Shown here in pieces: positions 37,208 to 48,605 of a stretch of 64,000 nucleotides of DNA (positions are counted from its first letter, which is position 1; the number at the start of each line of letters is the position of its first letter). Below the pieces are notes generated by a model that searched no databases, was not told where the DNA came from, and saw only the letters and a program-made list of their open reading frames with translations. Source of the stretch: Selaginella moellendorffii (taxonomy: Eukaryota > Streptophyta > Lycopodiopsida > Selaginellales > Selaginellaceae); assembly GCF_000143415.4 (NCBI RefSeq), contig NW_003314294.1, forward strand, positions 625,453-689,452. Direction: 5' to 3'. Made by a program: the position numbers and the translations under genes.

Positions 37208-37406
37208 ACGGCGAATAATCTTGGCGCGGATCACTGACATAGCATGGCAAAGTTCGAATCACTGACATGGCACAGCTGGATCGAGGCAAGGACATGATGT
37301 GACAAAGTTCAACCTCTAACAGCAAAGTCTAGAAGCTACTCAGTTTGAAATTTGTCAGAGGAATCATAAGATCTGGTTTGTCAGAGGATTTGATGTGACG
37401 TTCAAG
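37208..37406 (+). repeat. duplicated segment, copy 2
   Basis: It pairs with 35951-36142. A further shared segment, GCGTGTGGGCTCATGCAATT, lies at 36148 and 37077. Confidence 0.8.
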
Positions 37407-37591
37407 CATGTGTTATTTTTGAATTCTCGAACTCATTCCTAGGTCTATCATTTTTGTGCGCCGTGTTCTTGGTTCCGCTGAGCGCAGTGAGCGCTGCTTG
37501 TGTAAGCGGCATTGTGAGCTGTGGTTTATGCGTCTATGAGCGGTTGCGGCATTGCGAGCGCCATTGCGAGCGGCAGTTTATGCGAGTGGCA

Positions 37592-37663
37592 GTTTGTGCG
37601 AGCGGCGCTACGAGCAGTTGCGGTGTTGCAAGCGGCGCTACGAGTAGTTGCGGTGTTGCGAGC
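37592..37663 (+). repeat. 30-bp tandem repeat, about 2.3 units
   Basis: Units AGCGGCGCTACGAG plus CAGTTGCGGTGTTGC follow each other. Confidence 0.8.
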
Positions 37664-38026
37664 GGCACTGTCTTTGGTGTGGCTACCGCTTCCTCTTGAT
37701 ATTCGGCACTTGTGCTTCCTGGTATGTTCACCATGGAATGGTTTAGGACCACATTTAGAAATGGCATGAGGCCACATGCCATCTTGGGCCCTTGCAATTT
37801 CATGGCTAGCATATTGTCATGTATGTTTTTACTTGCCTGCAGCTGTGTGTATATCAAGATGGCATGAGGCCTCATGCCAATTTTGTGAATGCGAAATTTC
37901 ATGTGGGTGTCAATAGCATGTTTGAATAATGGCATGTGGCCTCATGCTATTGAGGTTGTTTGGTTGATTTAGGCCATTCTCCAATCATTTTTTGTATGGT
38001 CTTAACTTCTTTTCTGCACTTTCAGA

Positions 38027-40851
38027 ATGGCCTCCGCAAGTGCGACTCATGTTCCCTCCGTGGATCTTAAGAACCGTGCTACATGGATTCAGACAAAGGT
38101 GTTTCTAAACAACCCCGAGGGGGAGGTGGTAGCTGAGGGCTTAGCCACAGTTGTCGATCCAAGAGATGTGGTTGCTAATCAAGAATTGGGCTGGGATGAT
38201 ATTGGAGTTGCGATTTTAGAGGTTGTTGACACAGAAGAAAACAGTCTGACTATTGGAAGCATTGTGCGGTGGAAATTGAGGCACTTAGTGTTTGAGAATG
38301 TGAAGGATTCACAATCAAACACCACTACAACTGATGACAGAACATCTCTTCATGGGAAAAGAAAGTACACATTCCTAAAGCGCAGCCAAAGGGATCTAAG
38401 CAACGAACCGAAAAGGCAGAAAATAGCGATGGAGGTTCGAATGGTCTCGACAGTTGCTTGTTGCAAGAGGAGGTGCTGTCAACATGCTGATTGGGATGCT
38501 ATTGAAGAGGAGAGAGCAAGATACAAGACATTGTCCTGGAAGGCAGCTCGCAATTTTGTGTATGAGGCATTACGGTCATCTGTTGATGCTTCAGAACATC
38601 AGGTGGGGGGCATGGTCTTCCAAAGGGGTTTGGTCTGCATGAAGGCATGGAGAATCATTTATGGAGTCCCTCGAACCACATTCTACAGAATCAAAACTGA
38701 GTTCGAGGAACAAAAGGTTCAACAGGCAGTCCATGGGAACGACGGTACTCACAAAACTAGGGGTCATGTTGTATATGGAGAGGCAATCTTCAAGAGGTTT
38801 GTCGAGACATGTAGCGAGTAGCAACCACATAAAACCCACCTCTTGGAAGATGGAACTCGAGACACCCAATGAGTTCTCCCTTCCATGTATACCAAGGGGG
38901 CCATATTGGAAGATGTGAATCGGGAACTCCAGAGCAATGGCTACAGGAAGCTGACCCAATCTAGATTTAGTAGATTGTGGAGCAACAGGTTCAGGGATGT
39001 GAGTATAGGAAAGTACTCCAACTTTTCAAAGTGTGACGAGTGCACTGCTATCAAAATGGCTTTGTCGAAGAATTCTTGCATCACTCAAGAGCGAGAGACG
39101 TTGGTTAGAAGGCGGCTCGACCACAACATCGAGCAGAGAAGTTGCAGGACTGCATATTATCATAACAGGATTCTCTCCATGGAGAGACCTGACTCTTACC
39201 TCTGCATCATCCACGACAAAATGGACCAGAAAAAGACGTGCTTACCTCGACTCAATCCTGCCCCCAAGGCAATCTCTTCATCCATGTAGCTACCTGTGTC
39301 TCTGTTTGGCATAATCGCTCATGGGCATGGTGCCCAGAACTATGGGAACTTCTTTGTACCTCTATGGGGTGGCGGGGGTGCAAACATGATGATTGCATCC
39401 CTAGCAAAACACTTAAGGTCTCTACAAAGTGCGCAGACTGAGCTGAACGGCCAACCCTTGCATAAGGCCCTTGTCGATCGAACCCCATACAGGGTTCAGC
39501 AGAGGAGGAGCAAAGGCTTGCAGTATCACTTGGGGCCCCATGCCATCCTAGTGAATATGTTGGCCGTCAGATTGTAGGGTTATCACGTGAGGCCTCATGC
39601 CATTCCGACGAAGCTGGTCGCCTGGTGAATGCACAACCTCATCCAAACGAAGCAGAATCTCAAGGAAGTTCTTGCGGCCGATGTGGCCTTCCACCCCATC
39701 TTCTGCTCCAAACAGACAATGCTGGCAGTGAGAACAAAAACATGTACGTCTTCGCGTACTTGGCGATGCTTGTTGCCAAAGGCATATTTGAAACGGTTAC
39801 ACTTGGCTTTCTCATGGTTGGGCACACTCATGAAGACGTCGATGCCATGTTCAGTCACCTGGCAGAGTCCCTCCGGCGATCCAATGTCCTCACCCTCCCA
39901 CAACTCTACGATGAATTCCAAAATTGCATCAAAGGCACTGTTGAAGCTGCACTTGTGACAGAGGTTCCAGACTTTAAGGGGTTTGTAAGAGGCTACATCA
40001 GGGACGGATCCGAAACGCTGATTGGCCACTCCAAGCCTCTTCAGTTTCATTTCAGCATGCGTGACAGTGCTTCAGTGATGAGGTACAAGATGAGAGAATG
40101 GGACACAGTGTGGCTGCCAGTGGACGGCATTGAACTCTTCAAGAGAGATCCCATAACTGGGGAACCTATGATTCCTTAGGGTTCCCCACGGCCGATGCAC
40201 CCGGATGGACTCAAAGACTAAGAAACTATAGTGGCCGGGATTAGACAGCATATTGCCTTCTGGAAGAGTGGGTTGGTGTTTGGTGGAGAATCCTATTTTA
40301 AGAGGTGCAAGCCTTTGCTCGAATACTGGGAGAAGATTATATCTGCTATCCAAAACGGGCCGGTTGTATATGAAGAATTGGAAGAGTCCTTTTGGCTAGA
40401 ACCCAGAGCACCAGATAGTAGCGGAACAATGTCCTCTGGAAATGCAGTGACAGATAACGATGTTGAGGATCACTATTGTGGGCCAAGGAACAAGAAGCCT
40501 GATTCAGCATTCAATCCAGTACAGGTCTGCAAAGGAATGGTCGTGCTTGTCAGACCCAGTAATAAAAAACAAATGATATGGGTGGGGCGCTGCATCACTG
40601 ATGCAGAGGAGGATGCGGAAACTAACTCTTTCAATGTAACTGTGGAGTGGTTCAAGCCAAGTTCCAAATATACGAAGGATTGCCTAGAAAAGAGATGGGT
40701 GCTGAATCCAAGGGATCCCAGCATGAGCATATCGGTGGATAATGTTGTGCATGGTTGGATGCGGAAGCAGAGTGCCACCATCACCTTGCCAGACCATGCA
40801 AGAGATGCAGCAAGAGCATTCATAACCCGGGTTCAAGGTGAGATTCATTAA
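38027..40851 (+). pseudogene. DDE-type transposase resembling DUF7869-family proteins
   Basis: The first exon starts ATG at 38027 in an otherwise continuous frame to 39577, broken by stops TAG 38819, TGA 38870 and TAG 39287. A splice or frame change near 39550-39625 overlaps a palindrome copy. Coding then resumes at 39625-40179 and 40231-40851. The N-terminus has a cysteine cluster (CCKRRCCQH) and a helical DNA-binding-like part (GVPRTTFYRIK). The middle has an FSKCDEC zinc-type motif. The presumed catalytic acidic residues sit in HDKMDQ (39212-39229), TDNAGSENKN (39712-39741) and GHTHEDVD (39820-39843), the three signature boxes of this family as I remember it. The ~200-residue C-terminus is ordinary for such proteins. 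I infer that it moved the 12.9-kb element. It is now inactive. Confidence 0.7.
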
Positions 40852-41618
40852 TATTCCTTTACTAAGTTTCTAATGTATTTTATTTCAAGGTGAATAATCC
40901 GAATCTGAATCAGAGGAGGCGTGATGGCATGGCGTGATGGCGTGAGGCGTGACACCAAAAAGGAGGTGTCCACTAGCGCTTAGGCTTATAATGGCGTGTG
41001 CCCTCATGCCATTTACTTGATCACCAAATACCTTTTTCCCTTTGCACTAGTATATCTTAATACCGGTTTGAGAAATAGAATGGCATGTGCCCTCAGGCCT
41101 TTTACTAAATCACCTTTGAAAGAAATGCAAGCCTCTATGTCGTAAAAAAAGGTACTAGAGAAATTCCTTAATAATATGAATGTTATTTAGTTTCATGAAA
41201 ATACACTAAGGGTCAAATGAGTTAAACGACTTCTCCAGACTAGCAATGCCTCTTGCTACACCTTCACAATTAGATTCGTTAGAAAAAGATAACATTGAAT
41301 AATATCTAAATGTTCTCACCATTAAGTTATATGTCTGGCTAATAGGAATGACGTTCATCTTGGAAAGCTCACCACACGCTCAATGAACAAACAAATAGTG
41401 TGTGCGCGCATGCCATCACTCTTCTTTAGCTTCAGATTCGGCTTGTTCACCTTGACAATGAGATTTATTATACAACCAGATGGACTCAGTTTGGACACAA
41501 AGTCACCGCGCTAGTCACCATGCCCCAGATATGTCTAGCCCCTGGACAAAAAACATATAATTTCACGTCATTTTCAAATACTTGAAAATTTGTACCTAGT
41601 CCCATTTTACTGAATAAA
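40852..41618. other. right subterminal region of the DNA transposon
   Basis: Non-coding. It contains palindrome copies at 40991-41012 and 41080-41101 and a run of GGCGTGATGGC fragments at 40918-40953. Just inside the TIR is TCCCATTTTACTGAATAAA, a relative of the TIR itself. Confidence 0.6.
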
Positions 41619-41640
41619 TCCCACTTTAACGAAATAGAGC
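41619..41640 (-). repeat. right terminal inverted repeat
   Basis: Exact complement of 28744-28765. The host sequence immediately outside (CCCTTTTAACAGAATAAGG) resembles it too. Confidence 0.9.
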
Positions 41641-42520
41641 ATATGCCCTTTTAACAGAATAAGGAACATCGACAGAGAGGCAGGTTATGTGACCAGTCGA
41701 CAGTAGCTACCCCATGACTAGAGATTTCAACATGCACACAAAGTGCCGAAGCCAATTTGCCTATACTGGCCCAAACTCAAAGATCAATATATGGATAATA
41801 TCAAAGTCAGAGACAATGATATCTTAGAGTGTTAATTATCAGTAAATATATTGTAGAGTAGAACACTAAAGTATTCCAAGTAAGTTATCAGCTGATAAAC
41901 TAGTATTATAGTTTAGGAACCACCAAGATCATCATGGTTGGAAAACATAGGATTCACTATCCCACAAAATTCAATAGCACATATACTATCAAGTAAACTC
42001 AATGATAAAACTTAACTACCAAAGATTGTAGATAGTATGCCAAACAACTTACAAAAGATAACTCAGAAAACACAAAGTATCATTGATTGGCAAACAAAAT
42101 GCTCATGAATGTGTCATTCGAAGGAAATAACATCCAAATCTATCAGATCCAACTATGGCAACAATCAACAGAATAGAATGAATGCAGTAAAACTAACAAA
42201 CACTTGTTCATGCCAATCATCGCACTTGCTAATCTGAATAAATCCTGGTTAACAACACTAAGGAACTAGAGTTGCTTTAACAAGTGTCAACAACATTATA
42301 CTGATGGCTCAAACCCAAGAGACCAATCCAGAACAAACCACAAAGAACATGTGCTATTGCGAAAAGCCAAAAGCCATAAAAAAGAACAACTAACCATCAT
42401 GAAAAATCATCAATCATCCTATAAAACAAAGAGATGCACAATCATCGTCAAAGAAAGAATCTACCATCCCGAAGAATAGCAAATCATTCTTGATCAACAA
42501 TAATCAAACAAAACCTTTGA
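41641..42520 (-). other. non-coding A2 internal sequence
   Basis: Reverse complement of about 15,500-16,350 in A1. No gene. Confidence 0.7.
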
Positions 42521-42525
42521 CAAGG

Positions 42526-42719
42526 TGTAAACAACCAAAGGGAACGACTTGAGAGACGATCCGTGGGGTTCAAATATAGAGGGAAAGGGCCCATGAACAA
42601 GAGTGCACCCCCTTTTCCAATCGGTTAAGGGTCTTGGGATATTTGGGGTTAAGCGTCCTTGGGTTTAAATAGTACTGGGCTGGGTGACCTCCCGAGAAGT
42701 CCAAACTCAAGAGCTTACA
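42526..42719 (+). repeat. solo Cassandra LTR (copy 4)
   Basis: 194 bp, starting TGTAAACAACC and ending GAGCTTACA. The target duplication CAAGG is exact (42521-42525 and 42720-42724). The 5S-like block is complete in sense orientation: TTAAGCGTCCTTGGG, AATAGTACT and CTGGGTGACCTCCC. It formed by LTR-LTR recombination. Confidence 0.92.
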
Positions 42720-42829
42720 CAAGGATAATCAACTATCCTAAATGATAGTCAATCATTACCAATGATTGCTAGATGCAAAAGTCAATTTCAACATCAAAGC
42801 TAATGAGCCAAAATGCCTTCCCCAACAAA

Positions 42830-44336
42830 TGCCTTCCACTTTGGGCGAAAGCCAAACGAGTGTAACACATTTGGACTAAAAACACCACCTTGAAAGGTCG
42901 AGAGCAGGAGTGGAACTCCCAACAAAGTGCTTAAGGAACGAGCACGAAGCAAGCAATAAGTGAGTCTCTAGAAAAGGGACACAAGAAGACTAACACATGA
43001 CACGTGGCAGAGTCCGAGATGGACCCGAGAAGGACCCAAGATGGAGTCCGAGATGAAGTCCAAGATGGACCCGAGATGGAGTCCGAGATGGACTGAGACG
43101 GAGTCCGAGATGGAGTCCGAGATGGAATCCGAGATGGAGTCTGAGGTCAAGACCGAGACTAAGACCGAGACCAAGACTGAGACCGAGACCGAGACCGAGA
43201 CCAAGACTGAGACCGGGGCCAAGGCCGAGTCCAAGCCCAAGCCCGAGTTTGAGTCTGAGCCCAAGCCCAAGCCCGAGTCCGAGTTCGAGTCTGAGTCCAA
43301 GTCCGAATCCGAGTCCAAGTCCGAGTCCGAGTCCAAGTTCAAGTCTAAGAGGGTGAAAGCCCAAAGCGTTCGTCTCCCAAACCCTAGGGGTTTGGTGAGC
43401 TCCAAAAGTATAGTAAGGGGGAGGACTGCAGTCGAGCCTGGAAAGGCCAATTTGGCCTAGGAAGGTTGTACCCAATGTTGGGTGATGAGCTGCCCACTGG
43501 GAAGTCCAAGACTAGAGTGAACACAGACTGACATGAGGGGTAGCTTGGTGAAGTGTTCAAGAGCCGGCTCTAGTTCCCCCGGGAGATCGACTGGCCGATG
43601 CTCCCAATCCAAGTGTGGGTGGCACTACCTACTTGGATACCAAGCGTGGCTCAACGGAACCTCGCTCTAAGCCCATGGCTAGAGCACCCAAAGGTGGAAG
43701 GCAGGGAGAGTACCCAGGAGGCTCACGTAAGGCCATGGTGTTCTGAAATGTTGCCCCAAAGTCCCAGATTGTGAAAAGGAAGAGGAGCCGTCCTCTAGTG
43801 TAGAGACCAAGGATACAGTCATGTGAGGAGGAAGTCCTAGAGGACCGAGGGACTTAGTGGTCGGGCTTGTGGGCCTTGATCCAATGGCAGTGTTGGCAAA
43901 CACGGCCATGGACAAAAAAGGACTTTGTGGGGACCGGAAAAGGAATATTGGGGAAAGTTATTCCCCATGTCTGTGGGCATCCTAAGGATGCTAAGGAGTG
44001 GATCTGGAATGATCACTCATGGACGGATGGCCCAATCCTTGAGAGACAGGACTATGATGTACATGGTGTTAGACCACCAGTGTGACCAAGGTGAATGGGC
44101 ATGGCCTTAGCGTAACAGGTTGATATGTCGGTGGTACCTTGGGGTGTCGGTCATGGGATTGGACACATGGAGCACTTAGACCAAGTGCAATGGTTGAGTG
44201 GCATGGATGCCATTCTTGGGGCTAGCAAGTCCCTAAGTCCAAAATGGGACTTACGGAGGTTGTGAGTGAGACTCCTCCAAGTGGTCGAAGGTGTGGTTAA
44301 GTGACTAAAGTAGAATGGAAAATTTAGTTGTTTACA
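42830..44336 (+). repeat. 5' LTR of B2
   Basis: It matches 48431-50886 apart from the Cassandra and array length. It includes the GAGACC/GAGTCC array at about 43007-43345. Its first ~25 bp differ from the 3' copy, so the left end is approximate. Confidence 0.7.
43007..43345. repeat. GAGTCC/GAGACC/GAGATGGA array in LTR B
   Basis: Six-base units GAGACC and GAGTCC, preceded by longer units GAGTCCGAGATGGACCC. Long frames on both strands (Glu/Thr/Lys- or Ser/Asp-rich) are by-products. Confidence 0.9.
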
Positions 44337-47300
44337 ACTTAGTATCGGAACTATTCCTTAGTCCAACTTTTATTGGTGCTCAAGTATATCACCATTGATG
44401 TTGGCATCAGAAGGTCCTAGGAGTGGGCCTATCCTTGAGGAGTAGCATGTCAAGAGAACATAGCTCTCCACTCAAGTTCATGCGTGAACTTGGGCGCGAT
44501 GTGGTGGATAGAAAAGGGCTAGTAAGGGAACGACTTTGGGATCTTGGGAACAGTATAAGGGTTTCCTCAGAGAGTTGAAGATGTGATCCAGATGAGCGTT
44601 TGACTTAGCAAACTGGTTGATGTAGTTGTGGTAAACAACTACAGTTGGGATCATGGGAAAGATGCAGACTCCAAAACGATAAAGGAGTCACAAGATTACC
44701 CTCATATAGTTGAGGCTGGTGCTCATAACTTTGAGACCGGAATTGATGACCATGGGAGGTCAAATACAGAAGAGGACACAAATCCTTGAAATAGTAGCTG
44801 GGGCTACCTCTAATAGATGCTAGAACAACCCAAGGAGTTGGGGGTGTACTCAGAGGATGAGTTGGTATTCTCATCACATGGACAAGTGGTCCTAAGGGGC
44901 AAAAGGTCGCCTCAAAAGAACAAATCAAGTGTCAGAGTAACACTTGCAAAGATGGTCCTTGTGAGCAGGACCTGAATACAAGAAGTTATATTCTAGTGAG
45001 CTGACACCTCAAAGGTAGGACTTCACAGGTCGTCGGATGACAAAGTCCAAAAAGCTAGATGACTCAAATAGAGTCAAAGAATAATCCTAAAGGATTGATG
45101 GAAACATTTGGACTGAGGTGTATGGTGCCCCATAAAGGATGGGGAGGATCGTAAGGTCCAAGTATGAGAACAGAGGGTATCTCATCGATGGCAAAATGTG
45201 CCATACTAAAGTCGTGGGAAAGGTGTTCCCCAAAAGAAAACAACTTTGGCATAAAGTTGTGTGTGAACACTATGGTTCAGTGCTAATTGATAGTTGGCAT
45301 AAGAGACAACCGTATTGGTCTTGGCAAAAACCTAGACACAAATAAGAAGTGTTATGGAGGTAAGCTCGTGGAGCCGATGGTGTGGAAACACCGAATGTGG
45401 CAAGGTGTGCTGCCTTGAGGTTAAGTTGACAGGTTTATGAGACCCCTTCCAAAGGAATCCCAATGGAAATGGGAATGGCATAGCCTAAGCTGGAAGGCAT
45501 GCAATTGGAGTGTGGTGACCCAGATAATGATGGAAGTGCGGAAGCACCAAGCAATGAGTTGTAGGACTTGACAACTATGGGGCAACTAAGCAAGAGGTGC
45601 AAAATAATTGGTTAAACTGGTAGAAGGTAACTACCTAAAACTTCTTATTAGGATAAGGAAGTTAGATATACTCCTATGGGAGAGAAGCTATTTATATTGC
45701 GATATAGTAAATCAATGTCGTAAAGGGAATGCTCATTGCCAAAGAAGATCATCATTGGGACACCCAAACACTTTAAAACACCAGTAAGTGGTGTTTGATG
45801 TCGCAAGGGCATTAGATAAGGCCCAAGGGACTAAGTCCCTAGCAAATGATGGATAGAAGGTGTCATTCAAACGTCCAAGGTTGTAAAAACAGGAGGAATC
45901 TGTCTACCCAATTTGGACAAAGCCAAAAATGAGATTTTGGCAAGGCTAGTGATGGGCATATGGAGGCCCATAAGTAGCAACAGTAATCCCGGTATGTGGG
46001 ATTATAAGGTGAGCATGCCCAGATTGAAGAACCACTCCCTAAGCTATCGGGTAGGTTCATCCCTATGTATACTTGCTAAGGCATGGTGGAATGTGCAAAG
46101 CTATCCTTCTAGTCTAGAGGAGAATAACCAAAGGAAACATATGAGGCCAAAAGGCAAGTAGTATTGGGATGGAACTGAACCATAAAAATCGAAGGGCATA
46201 ACCAACGATGGTTATGCAAGTTGGGAGTGGAGAATCAAAAGGGTGCTCGAGGATGTTGTTTTTAGCAACCGCAATGCCATAAAGAGTCTAAAATGTGGAA
46301 TCGTCTATGTTAAACTATATGGTGAGTAGGGAGCTTGCAAAGGAGAAGCTTTAGCAAGCTAAGGAACAGAGTTCCTTGAAGGTTCCCAAAGACAATTCTA
46401 GGTAGGTAAGTACCTAGAAAGCCAAGCGTAAATGGTTCCTAGAGCGCGTGAAATCAGAGTGGCACAGCAGAAGTGTGGTCTTGAAGCTGGCCATGAGGCG
46501 AGGTTATCAAAGTTGGGGAAGTAGTTCCCGAGTGTTCAAAGAGAGGCCTTTGAACAAAAGTCGATGGTTAAGGACTTTCACGCTTATGCATGAACCATGT
46601 TACGGTGGTCAGATGACTTGTTAAGTGAAATTGGCAAGTCGGGGGAACTAATACCCTAGTCGAAGGAGCCAACTTCAAAGGGGTGGCCCGTGGGGCCAAG
46701 CATAGAGGAGTCCATGCATGATCACAAACTTGTCAAGTGAGAGGACTTGGTAGTGCGAGGAACTAAGTTCCTAAGCTGTGATCTATAGCGCACTTTAAGT
46801 ATATGTTGGTGCACTGACGTGGGGAGTCACGCCAGACATCTTGTGTGATGCCGTCCGTAAATGCATATACGGAGGTTGGGTTCGAGTCCCGACCCTCTAG
46901 TGCTTGGGTTCGAGTCCCAAATCACTAGGGCATGGTGATGGTTTGGAATATGAGGACACTCATTTTTCGGTGGTCATGGACTCTCAATGAGGAGACTGGT
47001 TTGGGCACACCGCCAAGCGAGGGATGCCTCGAAGTCGTGATGCACGATTAGATTGCTTAGTGTGGCTCGGCATATCTAACTTGAACACCTTGGTGTGAAT
47101 GGCACCAAGGGCATGGTGAATGAGATGGGGACACCTAGTCTCAGTTGTTATGGACCCTTGGCCGTAAGGGCTAGCTTGGGTGCACCGCCAAGTGTGGGGG
47201 ATGCCCCCAGGGTCATGGTTAACAACTTGAAGGTCTAGAAGACCAAGTACCTCTTGGCAACTCTGTTAAGGTGCCAAGGTGAGATCCCTAAGTGATCTTG

Positions 47301-48414
47301 TGGCTAAATAAGGACAAGGTCCTTGGTTCGCTAAGGAATGAAGTTCGTGGTTCAAAGTGCTGATTTAAATTGTTTATGATGGTGGCGCTTGGTCAAGATG
47401 ACCAAATGGGAAGAGCACCTAAGGGAAATAAGCTATGTCCATGCGATGGCATAATGAGTCTGAGGAAAGTAGTCTCTATAAAATACCCATGGGAGGGTCA
47501 TTAAATTGGATTATGAATAAAGCCATAGCAGAAAATGATAAAGAGACATACTAGGGGTAAACACCCTCTAGACTTAGCAAAGCAAAGCCTTTGCTATGGA
47601 ACCGAAAGGATACCTCAAAAATGGAGGTAGCAATCCGATGTTGCTAGGTGCAACAATCAAGGATAGGAGCAAAAGATTAATGGCTAAGAAAAAAGATATG
47701 GGAACCATAGGAAAGAATCCAAAAGGCAAAGTTAGGCCAAGAACACTAATGTGTTGGGGGCTAACGAATTGAGGGAAAGGCAAGGTGTTCTCAAGGATGG
47801 ATTCCCAATTTCTCCGATTTTGCAAAAGTGGAAGCTCCAAAAGAGGGAGCAGTAAAGTAGCCAAATGATAGGGCCATAGACAGCCCTAGCACAAATTATG
47901 ATAACTGGAACTTAATGCCCAAGGAGGCACAAAATATAAGAGAGGATGATGGTGCCCTCAAGTAGAGAACTTCCTAGGATATGAAAGTGGACTTGCACAA
48001 TATGTGCAATGCAAGGTGTCAGAGACACTTAGGAAATTGACTTCAAGAAGTCAAAAGTAAACGTTCCAAAATGCAAAGGTTATGTCGATGGAAATTGAGA
48101 CTACTCGAGAAGTAATAGGATTGAGATATAAACGGTGTCTCTAACAAGTTTAGTGAGAACTAAACCAATAAAAGGAGAGAACCACTACAAGTGGTCCAAT
48201 CAGTCTCTAAGTTGGAGAGACTATCCTCCTTAAAGGATGGGCAAGGCATGGTGAGCCTTCAGTATCAAACCATTAACGAATATTGGCAAGGTGCCAAGAA
48301 TGGAAAGGGTAATATATGTTGATGTTACTTTATAAAATAGTTTATCTTTCGATAAGGACATCGAACTTTCTTTATGGGTGGTGGAGTTGTGAGACACAAA
48401 ATCCCTAGGCCCAA
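44337..48414 (+). other. non-coding internal region of B2
   Basis: Frames do not exceed about 107 codons and show no gag or pol motif. It aligns with the remnants at 8633-8783, 9880-10027 and 17886-18908. Confidence 0.65.
46862..46915 (+). other. two tRNA T-arm-like B boxes in tandem
   Basis: GGTTGGGTTCGAGTCCCGACC and a following CTTGGGTTCGAGTCCCAAA both fold as a T-arm with the RNA polymerase III B-box GGTTCGAGTCC. No complete cloverleaf or clear A box was found upstream. It may be a relic of a tRNA-derived SINE or of a tRNA captured by family B. Confidence 0.4.
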
Positions 48415-48430
48415 AGTGGAGCTGAAAGGG
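48415..48430 (+). other. polypurine tract of B2
   Basis: AAGTGGAGCTGAAAGGG-type purine-rich run directly before the 3' LTR start TGCCACGTGG. Confidence 0.55.
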
Positions 48431-48605
48431 TGCCACGTGGTAGTGGCCGAAGCAAAAGCCAAACGAGCGTAACACGTTTGGACTAAAAGCCCCACCTTGA
48501 AAGGTCAAGAGCGGGAGTGGAATTCCTAACAAAGTGCTCAAGGAACAAGCACGAAGCAAGTAATAAGTGAGTCTCTAGAAAAGGGACACAAGAGGACCAA
48601 CACAT

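Larger units (their letters stand above)
34592..38026. other. divergent intergenic region of the DNA transposon
   Basis: It lies between the two divergent genes and must hold both promoters. It contains seven or eight palindrome copies, a GC-rich repeat at 35015-35175, a duplicated module of about 460 bp, a second duplicated module of about 195 bp, telomere-like blocks, and a 30-bp tandem repeat at 37592-37663. Short frames here (e.g. 35426-35730 and 36289-36596) are duplicates of each other in two frames with no recognised domain. Confidence 0.6.
29128..41101. repeat. dispersed 22-nt palindrome family, about 17 copies
   Basis: The consensus is ATGGCRTGWGG/CCWCATGCCAT. Copies start at 29128, 30205, 30280, 31519, 31710, 31851, 33350, 34626, 34686, 34763, 36224, 37146, 37761, 37859, 37929, 39582, 40991 and 41080. 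The one at 30280 (ATGGCGTGTGA/TCACACGCCAT) is a perfect dyad. The one at 37859 has a 20-nt perfect dyad core. Copies lie in introns, in coding sequence and in intergenic DNA, at irregular spacing. They are confined to the transposon. They could be transposase-binding sites or a miniature palindromic repeat that multiplied inside the element. Which one is not decided by the sequence. Confidence 0.85.
28744..41640. mobile_element. 12.9-kb DNA transposon with 22-bp TIRs and two divergent genes
   Basis: The left end begins GCTCTATTTCGTTAAAGTGG and the right end is its exact complement over 22 bases (28744-28765 and 41619-41640). The flanks are collinear with A1. 28690-28743 and 41641-41760 join smoothly at the A1 site about 16330-16400, which gives a paralogous empty site. 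Flanks TCATGCAA (left) and ATATGCCC (right) both align with TCACGCCC of the empty site, suggesting a mutated target duplication of about 8 bp. Inside are a DDE-type transposase gene (plus), a large composite gene (minus), a 3.4-kb intergenic region with duplications, and about 17 copies of a 22-nt palindrome seen nowhere else in the window. The ends do not match the CACTA signature. The superfamily is not identified. Confidence 0.85.

Noticed and set aside
29128-41101. CRISPR-like array of short palindromic repeats
   Set aside because: Spacing is irregular (tens of bases to kilobases), the DNA is eukaryotic with introns, and no cas-like genes exist.
28744-41640. CACTA-type transposon
   Set aside because: Ends are GCTCTATTTCG, not CACTA, and the apparent target duplication is about 8 bp rather than 3 bp.
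42968-43475. Long open frames on both strands (Glu/Thr/Lys-rich and Ser/Asp-rich)
   Set aside because: They read across a six-base-unit array, so several frames stay open by chance. No start context or domain.
46862-46915. Functional tRNA gene
   Set aside because: Only T-arm-like parts are present; no acceptor stem, anticodon arm or clear A box could be folded.
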